64,000 nucleotides of DNA from Thalassotalea mangrovi (GCF_005116735.1 NZ_SWDB01000037.1:1-64000); one strand, 5' to 3'; shown: positions 29,393-37,755, counted from the first letter of the stretch. Notes: generated by a model not told the origin, from the letters alone. Program-made: numbers and translations.

Positions 29393-30784
29393 GTGTCAGA
29401 TTGGATTTCAGTACTACCACCTCTGGTTGCCATCATTATGGTGCTTTGGAAAAAGGAAGTCATTTTAGCGTTACTGGTGGCCATTTGTTGTTCGGAACTG
29501 CTTATGCTGTTTGCCCAGACTGGCACTGGTGAGTCGTTACTGACCTTTTCCATTGCCAGTGTTGAGCGAGTTGTTGCCGTTTTTCAGTCTGAAGGTAATA
29601 CCCGTATCCTGGTGTTCTCTCTGTTAGTCGGGGCTTTGCTTGCATTTATGCGAGAGTCTGGGGGCGTTACTGCCACGGTTAACTTTTTAATCAGGAAAGG
29701 AATTAGTGGAAGTGCCCGGCGCTCACGCTTTTTAGCGTTTTTTACCGGCGTTATTATTTTTATTGAATCGAACTTAAGTGTGCTGATGGCCGGTATTATT
29801 TCCCGCGGCCTGTTTGATAAATTTGAGATGAGCAGGGCACGCCTGGCCTATATCATCGATTCTACCTCGGCGCCGATTTGTATCCTGTTACTGCTTAACG
29901 GCTGGGGCGCTTATGTACTTGGCCTGCTCGGCAATTATGAATTGAATGAATCCCTGGTTTCGATATTAATTGCCACGATCCCATTAAATTTTTACGCTTT
30001 GATTACCCTGGCGGTAGTGGTTTACACCATCTGGGCAGATAAAACCCATGGTCCGTTAAAGCAGGCGGAATTGCAGCAACAGCGTACCCATAAGCACTTG
30101 GATCTTGACGTAGAACCATCCAAGCCTTCGTTTATGTTAGTACCATTGCTAACCATGTCATTTTCCATGGTGTTGTTCATGTTTGTCACTGGTGACGGTA
30201 ACTTTACCCAGGGTTCAGGCTCTAAATCAGTGTTATATGCGACGGTACTTGCCTGTGTTGTCTCCTATGTGATGATGGTTGGATCGAAACGTTTCAAACA
30301 CATTGAAATGACCAAGATTGGCTTTAATGGCATGTCTGAGTTGTTACCTCTGGTTTGTATCGTATTGTTCTCACTTGCCCTGGGTTCAAGTTTAAAAGAA
30401 CTGGGCACCGGTGCCTTTATCTCAGGCCTGGTAGCGGAAAACCTGCCATTGTTTTTAGTCCCTGCCATGCTATTTATTGCCGGTGGTTTGATGTCGTTTA
30501 CCACGGGAACCTCCTGGGGTACGTTCGCCTTGTTGATCCCGATTGGCATGCCGTTAGTGATCAATTTGGATTTGCCCGCACCATTATTGTTGGCGGCGAT
30601 TTTAGGCGGTGGCGTGTTTGGTGATCACTGTTCACCAATCTCTGATACGACAGCGGTCAGTGCCGTGGCCTCTGGCTGTGATCTGCTCGAACACGTTCGT
30701 ACTCAGTTACCGTATGCATTGTTTGCCGGTGGCTTGACCGTGCTTGCGTACATTGCGACGGGGATGATGGTGATCGGTGTATGA
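29393..30784 (+). CDS. NhaC-family Na+/H+ antiporter-like transporter
   Basis: A 463-residue membrane protein with about eleven to twelve hydrophobic segments, of the Na+/H+ antiporter (NhaC, COG1757) group. It has IIFIESNLSVLMAGIISRG in the middle, YIIDSTSAPICILLLLNGWG and the late GGGVFGDHCSPISDTT. Many such genes are thought to carry metabolites in exchange for ions. Here it overlaps the dipeptidase start by 4 bp, so it may move amino acids or dipeptides from murein; that is inference. The GTG start has AGGAG at 29383-29387; an ATG two bases earlier is out of frame. Confidence 0.85.
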   Translation: MSDWISVLPPLVAIIMVLWKKEVILALLVAICCSELLMLFAQTGTGESLLTFSIASVERVVAVFQSEGNTRILVFSLLVGALLAFMRESGGVTATVNFLIRKGISGSARRSRFLAFFTGVIIFIESNLSVLMAGIISRGLFDKFEMSRARLAYIIDSTSAPICILLLLNGWGAYVLGLLGNYELNESLVSILIATIPLNFYALITLAVVVYTIWADKTHGPLKQAELQQQRTHKHLDLDVEPSKPSFMLVPLLTMSFSMVLFMFVTGDGNFTQGSGSKSVLYATVLACVVSYVMMVGSKRFKHIEMTKIGFNGMSELLPLVCIVLFSLALGSSLKELGTGAFISGLVAENLPLFLVPAMLFIAGGLMSFTTGTSWGTFALLIPIGMPLVINLDLPAPLLLAAILGGGVFGDHCSPISDTTAVSAVASGCDLLEHVRTQLPYALFAGGLTVLAYIATGMMVIGV

Positions 30785-31485
30785 TGAAGAAAAGTAAGTC
30801 GTTTCTTGCTTTACTGCTGGGAGTCGGTATTGCCGGACATTCCCTGGCACAGCAAAGCCTTGTAGAACGTCAACAATTCGTTGATATTAAATCCGTTATT
30901 GAGAATGTTGAGTACGATATTCGCTATGCAACGTCCAATAACTTTGTTGGTGAGAGAATCGACGGTTACCTGGCCAGCAAGTGCCTGATTCATCGCGACG
31001 CAATGTCCTCTCTGAGGGACATAGTCAATGAGCTGGCAAAGCAGGATTTGCGGCTGAAGTTTTTTGATTGTTACCGCCCGGAAAAGGCGGTAGCCCATTT
31101 TATGAGCTGGGCTAACGACTTGTCCGACACCAAAACCAAAGCGGATTATTATCCGAATCTGGATAAGTCCGCATTGGTTGGTCCATATATTGCTGAGCGC
31201 TCTGGACATAGCCGCGGCTTTACCGTGGACCTGACATTGGTGAGGAAAGACGGTTCGGGTCAATATGTCGAGCTTGATATGGGCTCATCATATGACTTGT
31301 TTGACCCTTTATCCAATACCGACAACCCTGGCATTAATGCATCGCAACGCAAAAATCGCCAGCTGCTTAAAACCGTCATGGAATCTCATGGCTTTGCCGC
31401 CTATAACATGGAATGGTGGCACTTCACCTATCGGGATATGACGACTCAGCAAAAGCAGCAATACTACGATTTTGACGTGAATTGA
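30781..31485 (+). CDS. VanX/DdpX-like D-Ala-D-Ala dipeptidase, secreted
   Basis: A 234-residue M15 zinc dipeptidase. The zinc ligands are in SGHSRGFTVD (His 143, Asp 150) and EWWHF (His 214), with the catalytic Glu 211 and Arg 99 in CYRPE. A signal peptide (LALLLGVGIAGHSLAQ) directs it to the periplasm. Family members hydrolyse D-Ala-D-Ala, released by carboxypeptidases or murein turnover. The ATG overlaps the transporter stop (ATGA), so the two are coupled. Without VanA/VanH nearby, nutrition or recycling is more likely than glycopeptide resistance. Confidence 0.88.
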   Translation: MMKKSKSFLALLLGVGIAGHSLAQQSLVERQQFVDIKSVIENVEYDIRYATSNNFVGERIDGYLASKCLIHRDAMSSLRDIVNELAKQDLRLKFFDCYRPEKAVAHFMSWANDLSDTKTKADYYPNLDKSALVGPYIAERSGHSRGFTVDLTLVRKDGSGQYVELDMGSSYDLFDPLSNTDNPGINASQRKNRQLLKTVMESHGFAAYNMEWWHFTYRDMTTQQKQQYYDFDVN

Positions 31486-31518
31486 CACATAGTCACAAAC
31501 TTTTATCGCTGTAAGTTA

Positions 31519-32127
31519 TTAGTGGTATTTATATTTCGGTCGATCACTTAATAATGACATCAAACCGTGTTTGGTTCTCGGCACTATAGTCTTTTTAACC
31601 TGAACCATTTTATGGTTGATTACCGTTCGTTGAAAACTCGAGTCGCCTATTGCCAGGTTTCTGTACAGCTTGTCTCGCAAAATCTCGGCATGATTTTTAT
31701 GATTCTCAAAATCGAAAGGTTGCTCAGTAGCCAGACATAATTGCCTGGGAAGAATAGGCTGGCGAATAAATTCAGTGACTTTGTCGAGGTATTGCCCAGG
31801 TTGCACCGGGCAGGCCTTATGTCGGCCCTGCCATAATGATCCGCTTCGTTGGTATTTATTATTTACGTAGCGGCCGTATTTACTGCAGGTTTTCTGAAGC
31901 ATTCTGGGGATGCTCTGGCTTTCGGTTGCCGTCAGCACCAGAAAAAACTGATTATTAAACAGTTGCTGTGCATTCAGTTCGACTCGCTCGATTTGACAAT
32001 TTTCCGACAATAAATCGATAAAATGTTGGTAGTCTTCAGAGTCGAAAAAACATGGTTGAAAGTTATGACCATACTGAAAAATAAGGTATGGAGTGTTAGC
32101 AAAATAGTTACGTGATTTTCTCGGCAT
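31519..32127 (-). CDS. REP-associated (Y1/IS200-like) transposase, HUH motif degenerate
   Basis: This 202-residue protein aligns along its length to REP-associated tyrosine transposases: MPRKSRNYFANTPYLIFQYG at the start, CFFDSEDYQHFIDLLSE, and RYVNNKYQRSGSLWQGRHKA with the YLDKVTEFIRQP helix. Where the family has N-H-x-H, this protein reads NNQFF (residues 58-62), so both metal-binding histidines of the HUH site are replaced by Gln and Phe. It is probably unable to cleave DNA as the family does, or has taken another role. The frame is open and undamaged otherwise. REP-like palindromes in the window (6442-6487, 32349-32440) might be its former targets. Confidence 0.78.
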   Translation of the reverse strand: MPRKSRNYFANTPYLIFQYGHNFQPCFFDSEDYQHFIDLLSENCQIERVELNAQQLFNNQFFLVLTATESQSIPRMLQKTCSKYGRYVNNKYQRSGSLWQGRHKACPVQPGQYLDKVTEFIRQPILPRQLCLATEQPFDFENHKNHAEILRDKLYRNLAIGDSSFQRTVINHKMVQVKKTIVPRTKHGLMSLLSDRPKYKYH

Positions 32128-32890
32128 AACATATCCTCATTGTTAATGAACAACAGTTAAGAGGATGTAATTGCAAAGCGAGCGGCAGAGTCATAAGAGG
32201 CAATAATTATCTGTGAGCTAGTAAACGTCACATTGGCATCCCTTGCCGATAATTATTAAAGCACCTCTTAATCCTCCTTGGCCATATGGCTCATGCAGTC
32301 CATTGCGGTTGCATCCATGCTTTTACATCTTTCCTGTTGTTTGCCTCCCTGGCAAATGTGAACCTGAAATTTTCAATCAAAACAATTTGTTACGATTTCA
32401 TATTGACAGCATTTCGGGTTCACATTTTCACTTTAGCCAGAAATTTATCAACAGGCAAAAAAGAAATAATTGAAATATATTCAACCATTTGTGTGGGAAA
32501 TTTGGTTGCCCCTAAAACGCTCTGAATAGCCCTGAAAACAGGCGCGTCGGCCCAGAGGTTGCAAGCCAGAAAAAATAAATCCTGTTGGATCCGGAGCAAT
32601 CTTATTGATGTTTGGGTAATCACATGGCAATGATGTTTGTTATCACTAGCGAACAAAAAACGCGGTTCCTGCTGGTTAGGTTTTCGTTAAATACTTGATA
32701 ATTTTTGGATCTAATGAAATTATTTAAGAACACAAATGGTCTTAATTAACACCATTTGGGTGGAGTTTTGTTGTTTTGCAATAATGAGTTACAAACAAAC
32801 GTTGATGTCAATCCCGCGTATGTTAATGTAGCAAAGCGTCAATGTCTCCAGAGTCTAATTGGTTACGTTATATAACTTAGGAAGATAACT
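32128..32890. other. 760-bp gene-free stretch upstream of the Cys-repeat peptide
   Basis: No gene is supported here. It holds two inverted repeats: AATAATTATC at 32202-32211 with its complement at 32248-32257, and a longer one at 32349-32440 described separately. A possible promoter for the next gene has TTGATG near 32802 and TAATGT near 32823, but this is weak. Confidence 0.5.
32349..32440. repeat. Long imperfect palindrome near the REP-associated transposase
   Basis: Arms TGTGAACCTGAAAT (32357-32370) and ATTTCGGGTTCACA (32411-32424) pair with one mismatch, and outer CTGGC (32349) pairs with GCCAG (32436). The 40-nt spacer is A/T rich. Size and place resemble a REP or BIME unit beside its transposase gene. 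Confidence 0.5.
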
Positions 32891-33241
32891 ATGAAATCGT
32901 TTAAGCAATATTTAGTGACTGCATTAATGGGGGCTTTTGTACTTGGCCTGCTAGCAAGTGCTCCGGTAAAGGCTGAATCTAACCCGTTTGTCGCTCAGGA
33001 TGTCGCATTCTCTGCAGACTTTGATGTACCAGGTGATGGTGACAAAGAAAAAGGCAAATGCGGAGAAGGCAAAAAAGGTAAGTGCGGCGAAGGTAAATGC
33101 GGCGAAGGTAAGAAAGGCAAGTGCGGCGAAGGTAAATGCGGCGAAGGTAAGAAAGGCAAGTGCGGCGAAGGTAAATGCGGCGAAGGCAAGGAAGGTAAGT
33201 GCGGCGAAGGTAAAAAGAAAGAAGGCAAATGCGGCGAGTAA
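32891..33241 (+). CDS. Secreted EGKCG-repeat peptide (HvfA/bufferin-like metallophore precursor)
   Basis: A 116-residue protein. A signal peptide (TALMGAFVLGLLASAPVKA) is followed by a short acidic part and then a C-terminal half made of Gly, Lys, Glu and Cys only. It has nine Cys, five in EGKCG and four in KGKCG. EGKCG is the motif that HvfB/HvfC-type enzymes (a DUF692 multinuclear iron enzyme and its DUF2063 partner) turn into oxazolone-thioamide pairs that bind copper in Haemophilus HvfA. No such enzyme gene is in the window, so modification is unknown. Copper or other metal binding in the periplasm is inferred. The gene stands alone with its own terminator. Confidence 0.72.
   Translation: MKSFKQYLVTALMGAFVLGLLASAPVKAESNPFVAQDVAFSADFDVPGDGDKEKGKCGEGKKGKCGEGKCGEGKKGKCGEGKCGEGKKGKCGEGKCGEGKEGKCGEGKKKEGKCGE
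33071..33211 (+). repeat. 39-bp tandem repeat inside the Cys-repeat gene
   Basis: Units at 33071-33109, 33110-33148 and 33149-33187 encode KKGKCGEGKCGEG; the second and third differ at one base. A partial unit follows to 33211. The near-identity at synonymous positions points to recent expansion by slippage or unequal recombination. Confidence 0.9.
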
Positions 33242-33275
33242 TTACCTAGCTTAGACAATTTAACTCTCTAGTGAT

Positions 33276-33308
33276 GGGCCTCAAACAAGTGTTTGGGGCC
33301 TTTGTTTT
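33276..33308 (+). terminator. Rho-independent terminator of the Cys-repeat gene
   Basis: A stem of about 11 bp (GGCCTCAAACA / TGTTTGGGGCC, one G-T pair) is followed by TTTGTTTT, 35 bp after the stop. Confidence 0.8.
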
Positions 33309-33846
33309 AGACAGGCAAATATACCAGCGAACGACTTGGCCTGCACATCAACCACAATGACGATTACCCCTTCCACAGACTTTTAAGCAATAACCGATGC
33401 CGCGTCCAGGTAACTAATCGAGTAGATCCTTGGTTTTGATTTTCTCACCATTGTCCTGCATCCGCACGTCTTTGTTGTTCTAAAAACGTGTCATAACTGC
33501 CTCGAAGGCGGCAAATAAACCTAAGGTAAAGGCAAGCTACAGCCACCATCGTTATCAATTCCTTTATGTTTTGAGTCACTTCGTCGTTAATGTTAATTAA
33601 TGCTGGGAAATCGCTTATCTTAAGTGACAAAAAGCCTCGATTTTTATGCGTTAAGTCCTTAAATTTACGTTTGTTTTCATAAGATAACAGTTTTTTTGAT
33701 ATGGAATTCATATCGTTAGCTTCATTACTAAGCGGATTCCAGACAAATATTGAGCAAATTGGAAATTGATGAAAAAATGACTATTAAATAGGCGAATCTT
33801 GATGTATTATGCCCGCCGTTTTTACTTATGCGGAGCAGTATTTGCA
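33309..33846. other. Gene-free stretch, possibly decayed
   Basis: About 540 bp with no gene that can be supported. A minus-strand frame near 33414-33479 ends in the natural-looking tail MQDNGEKIKTKDLLD but has no intact upstream part. An overlapping 88-residue minus-strand frame (33445-33711) has no recognisable features. This may be a gene remnant. Confidence 0.4.
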
Positions 33847-33966
33847 ATGTCTAATCATGATTCATTCAAAGAAAATTCATCGAAGCGCCACTTATTCCTG
33901 GCATTGGTAGCCCTTTTGGGTATGCCATTACTGCCGATGTTGATGGGTTGGTTCACATACCTGTAA
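33847..33966 (+). CDS. 39-residue single-pass membrane protein
   Basis: A short ATG-to-TAA frame: a polar N-terminus with basic residues (SNHDSFKENSSKRH) is followed by one hydrophobic helix (LFLALVALLGMPLLPMLMGW) and a short FTYL tail. GGAG lies about 12 bases before the start. The charge pattern predicts the N-terminus inside. No family is recognised, but size, charge bias and ribosome site make it a plausible real gene. It ends 55 bp before the response-regulator gene. Confidence 0.5.
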   Translation: MSNHDSFKENSSKRHLFLALVALLGMPLLPMLMGWFTYL

Positions 33967-34021
33967 CAACAAAAACAACAAATCATTCTACCTTTTAAAA
34001 TAGATTAATTTGGGAAGCGCT

Positions 34022-34411
34022 ATGGCCGAAAAAATCTTATTGGTTGAGGATAATAAATCCGTAAAAGCTCACCTGACTGAGCTTCTGGAACAACAAGGAC
34101 ATCAGGTAACAACGGCTTGTAATGGCTTAGATGGCTATAACAAAGCGTTAGCTGAGCAGTTTGACTTGTGTATCGTCGATCACTTAATGCCGCTAATGGA
34201 TGGCCCTCAGCTTCTGAAAAATATTAAGGCAATGGAAAAGAATGCCCCAAGAGCGGTGCTATTTTTAAGCACCCAGGACCCGAAATTGGTGAAAAGCCTT
34301 GCTGAAATTAAACTGGCAGACGCGTATTTACCTAAACCAATTGAAAAAGAAGCATTTTTATCCACGATGAATGATTTACTGGCAACCGAGGACTGGGCCG
34401 CCGCTGGATAA
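34022..34411 (+). CDS. Single-domain response regulator (CheY-like receiver)
   Basis: A 129-residue protein consisting of one receiver domain. The acidic pair is in LLVEDNK, the phospho-accepting Asp in DLCIVDHLMPLMDGP (near residue 53), Ser in LFLSTQD replaces the usual Thr, and the Lys is in YLPKPIEKEAF. It has no output domain, so it must act through a partner. No histidine kinase is nearby. ATG 34022 follows GGGAAG; a TTG at 34010 is in frame but less likely. A MITE-like element begins 5 bp after the stop. Confidence 0.87.
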   Translation: MAEKILLVEDNKSVKAHLTELLEQQGHQVTTACNGLDGYNKALAEQFDLCIVDHLMPLMDGPQLLKNIKAMEKNAPRAVLFLSTQDPKLVKSLAEIKLADAYLPKPIEKEAFLSTMNDLLATEDWAAAG

Positions 34412-34416
34412 TTCTG

Positions 34417-34599
34417 ATACCAATTACGATAGGCAAGTTATCTTCTCAGAATGTCTCGCAGGCATTCCCGAACGGGCGATTGTGTGTGACACATCCGTTG
34501 TTGGGTTTAAATAAACTTGTGCAACGGTTTATGTTTTAGATTAAATCTTTTAGTTTTTAAACATTCGCTGAATGATTAATCTTCTATCGTAATTGGTAT
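34417..34599. mobile_element. Second MITE-like element with perfect 16-bp inverted ends
   Basis: ATACCAATTACGATAG at 34417-34432 is the exact complement of 34584-34599. The 183-bp unit has no coding frame and differs inside from the element at 28947, though both start ATACCAAT. It lies between the receiver gene and apt, ending 62 bp before the apt start, where it may carry the apt promoter. Confidence 0.72.
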
Positions 34600-34661
34600 G
34601 ACTATAATTATTTGTCGATTTCGATTATCCTGTTAGCAAATGAATTTAATTCTTGCTGACT

Positions 34662-35207
34662 ATGACTGAAAGCGACATTTCCTTCCTTAAAAGTGTCATC
34701 CATGATGTGCCGGATTATCCAATACCCGGCATTATTTTTCGTGACATAACCGGCATTCTTGATGATGCCAAAGCCTTTCAATTGTGTATTGATACCATGA
34801 AACACAGGTATCAGGATCTTGGTATCACCAAAGTAGTCGGTACCGAAGCTCGTGGGTTTCTTTTTGGCGCACCGCTGGCCCTGGCAATGGGCGTGGGTTT
34901 TGTGCCTGTACGCAAGCCTGGTAAGCTGCCGAGGGAGACAATCTCCCAGACTTACGACCTCGAATATGGTCAGGATACCCTGGAAATACATCAGGATGCA
35001 CTAACCAAAGATGATGTCGTGCTGATGGTCGATGATTTGCTGGCCACCGGTGGTACGATTGAAGCAACAACCCTATTGGTGCGATCCGTGGGCGCAACGG
35101 TTGGACATGCCGCGTTTGTGATCGGGCTTCCAGGTTTGAAAGGCCATGAACGCTTGCAGGCACTCAATGTCGATGTGTTTTCAATGATTGAATATGAAGG
35201 CGAATAA
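34662..35207 (+). CDS. apt: Adenine phosphoribosyltransferase Apt
   Basis: Apt converts adenine and PRPP to AMP in purine salvage. The 181-residue protein shows the dimer-hood start FLKSVIHDVPDYPIPGIIFRDIT, GTEARGFLFGAPLA and the PRPP loop VVLMVDDLLATGGTIEA. ATG 34662 gives the usual N-terminus; a TTG nine bases earlier is in frame. It is followed 8 bp later by dnaX, the arrangement seen in E. coli and relatives. Confidence 0.96.
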   Translation: MTESDISFLKSVIHDVPDYPIPGIIFRDITGILDDAKAFQLCIDTMKHRYQDLGITKVVGTEARGFLFGAPLALAMGVGFVPVRKPGKLPRETISQTYDLEYGQDTLEIHQDALTKDDVVLMVDDLLATGGTIEATTLLVRSVGATVGHAAFVIGLPGLKGHERLQALNVDVFSMIEYEGE

Positions 35208-35215
35208 GTAACAAT

Positions 35216-37621
35216 ATGAGTTATCAAGTCCTGGCACGAAAATGGCGACCTAAAAACTTTCAGCAGTTGATGGGACAAGAGCATGTGGTGACGGTGTTGG
35301 TCAATGCGATTGAGCAACAGCGACTGCATCATGCTTATTTGTTTACCGGTACCCGTGGTGTCGGTAAAACAACGATTGCGCGAATCTTTGCCAAAAGCCT
35401 GAACTGTGAGCAGGGTATTACGGCGACACCGTGTGGCACTTGCGATGCCTGTGTCGATATCGACGCCGGCCGGTTTGTCGATTTACTGGAAATCGATGCG
35501 GCATCACGGACCAAAGTTGATGATACCCGGGAAATTCTTGATAACGTTCAATACGCGCCAAGTCGTGGCCGCTATAAAGTCTATTTGATCGATGAAGTGC
35601 ATATGCTCTCAAAAAGCAGTTTTAACGCGTTGCTTAAAACCCTGGAAGAGCCTCCGGAGCACGTTAAATTTATTCTGGCGACAACCGATCCGCAAAAGCT
35701 TCCGGTCACTGTGTTATCCCGATGCCTACAGTTTCATTTAAAGGCGCTGACGCCAACGCAAATAGAAACCAAATTGGCGGAAATTCTCGCCGCGGAACAA
35801 GTCTCCTATGACGACGGTAGCCTGGCGTTACTATCGAAAGCCGCGCGCGGCAGCATGCGTGACTGTCTCAGTCTTACCGATCAGGCAATTGCACAGGGCC
35901 AGGGGCACCTGACCGTTGCGAACCTGCAGCAAATGCTTGGTGGTGTTGATCAGAACTGGATCTATAAAATCCTGATTGCCCTGGTGAAGCAGGATTCAAC
36001 CGGACTGATGAACCTGACTAAAACCATTGCCAGTTATGCGCCAAACTATCAAAGGCTCTTGGCTGAACTATTACAACTTCTGCATCAGATTGCGATGTGG
36101 CAATTATTGCCAGAGTCCGTGGATGTGGATAAGCAACGCCAGAATCTGTTAAATAAATTTTCCCGGGCAATGAGTCCGGATGATGTGCAACTGTATTATC
36201 AAATCGTGCTAAATGGCCGTCGTGATTTACCCTTCGGTTATGATGAACAGGCGGGTTTTGATATGGTGGTACTGCGCCTGTTGGCATTCAGGCCAACACA
36301 GCGACAGCAAGTGCCAGAGGTATCGGTGCATGCTACAGACGATGTCAGCGATGAACTAACGGCAGATGTTGAGCCGCAGGATAATCAGGATAGTAGCGTT
36401 AATGCTGAAGTTGCCAGCGTTGCCAGAGACGCGGATGCGGTTGAAGATAATCCAGAGTTATCGGTTGATAATATCAGCGGTGCTGAAATTCCGGTCGAGA
36501 ATACGACAACATCAAACCAACAACATTCGTCATCGGTAGTTGAACAAGCTAAAAAAGCCGCTGCGATGGACGATGTATCATCCGTCGGCACATCAGGGCA
36601 AGACAAGGTTGATACCAGTTCAGAGACGGTGACTGAGACTGTAGATAGTGATGAGGGACAGCAACAAATCGTCGCACAAATCTCTCCGGCAATGTCACAT
36701 GCAGCGGCAACAACCGAAACACTCGATATTGAACAACAGGGCCTGGAGACCATGGCCCGTGACGAAGGACTCTGGCCACAAGCGCAGGCGGTTGCGGCTA
36801 CCGATAGCCCGCACGAGCCTCAACAACAATTAGCAACCGTTGCTAACATGCCGCCGTCACCCGATTCACATTCTCAATCATCAGCCCAGTCGCAGCAGAC
36901 AGCACCGGTAAATAGTGCGGTCGATAGTGTTTTAGCGACACGAAATATGTTGCGGAGCCGAAAAAAGCTCGTGGAGGGTAGGGCAAAAAAGCCTCAGACC
37001 AATCCAGCCGCAAATAATGCTGCGGTTCAGGCTGAGTCGACAGAAAATAATGAGCCAATATCTGCTGACATTGAACAGGATCTGCCAGCACGGCAGTTGG
37101 TAGAACGCGCCCAGACTCAGGCTAAACCTAAGCCTGAAAACGTAACTTCAAATGAAGCGGCAAAACGGGTGCTGAATATTGATATTGAAAATGGCTACAC
37201 CCCGCAGCTAATTGACCCGACATCGATTCGTGATGCCAATCAAATCGATTTATGGGCGAATACCATCGACGCCATGGAGCTCGGTGGCCGCCTTCGACAA
37301 TTGGCATTAAATGCGGTGTTTGGTGAGGAATGCAATGAGCAGGTACTGCATTTAATTCTCGATAGTGAATTTGCCCATTTGCAGAGCGATGCAGCGATTG
37401 CGCAGTTAACGAAACGTTATTCGTTACTGAAACAGCAGCCGGTGGAAGTAAAAATCGATGTCCAGGACAATGTCGCTGACACGCCATTTCAGATTCAATG
37501 CCAAATCAATGAGCGACGATTGCAATATGCGCAACAGGTGATTAACGAAGATGAGTTTATCCGCCAACTTGAGCAGGATTTCCAGGCGCAGGTTTCGATT
37601 AGCAGCATACAGGCTCGCTAA
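35216..37621 (+). CDS. dnaX: DNA polymerase III subunits tau/gamma DnaX
   Basis: DnaX is the clamp-loader ATPase that also ties polymerase cores to DnaB. The 801-residue tau form is longer than the 643-residue E. coli protein. It has the Walker [12 protein letters not shown] near residue 45, the Zn-binding Cys cluster ([16 protein letters not shown]), Walker [11 protein letters not shown], and [10 protein letters not shown] with the SRC arginine. From about residue 370 to 600 there is a low-complexity acidic, Gln/Ser-rich linker, then the tau C-terminal domain that binds the polymerase alpha subunit. Two slippery heptamers at 36961 and 36985 would give a shorter gamma form. Confidence 0.96.
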   Translation: MSYQVLARKWRPKNFQQLMGQEHVVTVLVNAIEQQRLHHAYLFTGTRGVGKTTIARIFAKSLNCEQGITATPCGTCDACVDIDAGRFVDLLEIDAASRTKVDDTREILDNVQYAPSRGRYKVYLIDEVHMLSKSSFNALLKTLEEPPEHVKFILATTDPQKLPVTVLSRCLQFHLKALTPTQIETKLAEILAAEQVSYDDGSLALLSKAARGSMRDCLSLTDQAIAQGQGHLTVANLQQMLGGVDQNWIYKILIALVKQDSTGLMNLTKTIASYAPNYQRLLAELLQLLHQIAMWQLLPESVDVDKQRQNLLNKFSRAMSPDDVQLYYQIVLNGRRDLPFGYDEQAGFDMVVLRLLAFRPTQRQQVPEVSVHATDDVSDELTADVEPQDNQDSSVNAEVASVARDADAVEDNPELSVDNISGAEIPVENTTTSNQQHSSSVVEQAKKAAAMDDVSSVGTSGQDKVDTSSETVTETVDSDEGQQQIVAQISPAMSHAAATTETLDIEQQGLETMARDEGLWPQAQAVAATDSPHEPQQQLATVANMPPSPDSHSQSSAQSQQTAPVNSAVDSVLATRNMLRSRKKLVEGRAKKPQTNPAANNAAVQAESTENNEPISADIEQDLPARQLVERAQTQAKPKPENVTSNEAAKRVLNIDIENGYTPQLIDPTSIRDANQIDLWANTIDAMELGGRLRQLALNAVFGEECNEQVLHLILDSEFAHLQSDAAIAQLTKRYSLLKQQPVEVKIDVQDNVADTPFQIQCQINERRLQYAQQVINEDEFIRQLEQDFQAQVSISSIQAR
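36961..37033 (+). promoter_or_regulatory. dnaX: Programmed -1 frameshift region of dnaX (two slippery heptamers)
   Basis: A-AAA-AAG occurs in the right frame at 36961-36967 and again at 36985-36991, the same heptamer used in E. coli dnaX. A shift at the first site meets TAG at 36979-36981 after four codons (588-residue product); at the second, TAA at 37015-37017 (600 residues). GGAGGG at 36973-36978 could act as the internal Shine-Dalgarno-like stimulator of the second site. A hairpin CCGCA/TGCGG (37008-37025) inside a possible outer stem AGCCT/AGGCT follows. Confidence 0.8.
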
Positions 37622-37755
37622 TTTTCAGCCTGTTTCGACAATGTTCTGGTATACTGGCTGAGTTTTATTTTATACGTAGCTGCAATCCTCAGGCCGCAAG
37701 CTACAAGAGTTATGGGCTGAAGAATTTCAGCCGGACTAATTTTGGAGAATTTAAT

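Noticed and set aside
30781-31485. Glycopeptide resistance function for the VanX-like dipeptidase
   Set aside because: No VanH, VanA or VanS/VanR genes are nearby, the protein has a signal peptide, and the host appears Gram-negative.
33071-33211. CRISPR array at the regularly repeated segment
   Set aside because: The 39-bp units are contiguous and coding, with no unique spacers; no cas genes are present.
32988-33254. Overlapping frames on both strands of the Cys-repeat gene (Ala/Lys-rich on plus, Pro/His-rich on minus)
   Set aside because: They are reading-frame shadows of the 39-bp repeat; only the frame with a signal peptide and EGKCG motifs is credible.
33445-33711. 88-residue minus-strand frame between the Cys-repeat gene and the receiver gene
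   Set aside because: No recognisable domain, no clear ribosome site, and its composition looks like random A/T-rich sequence; mentioned only as part of the gene-free stretch.
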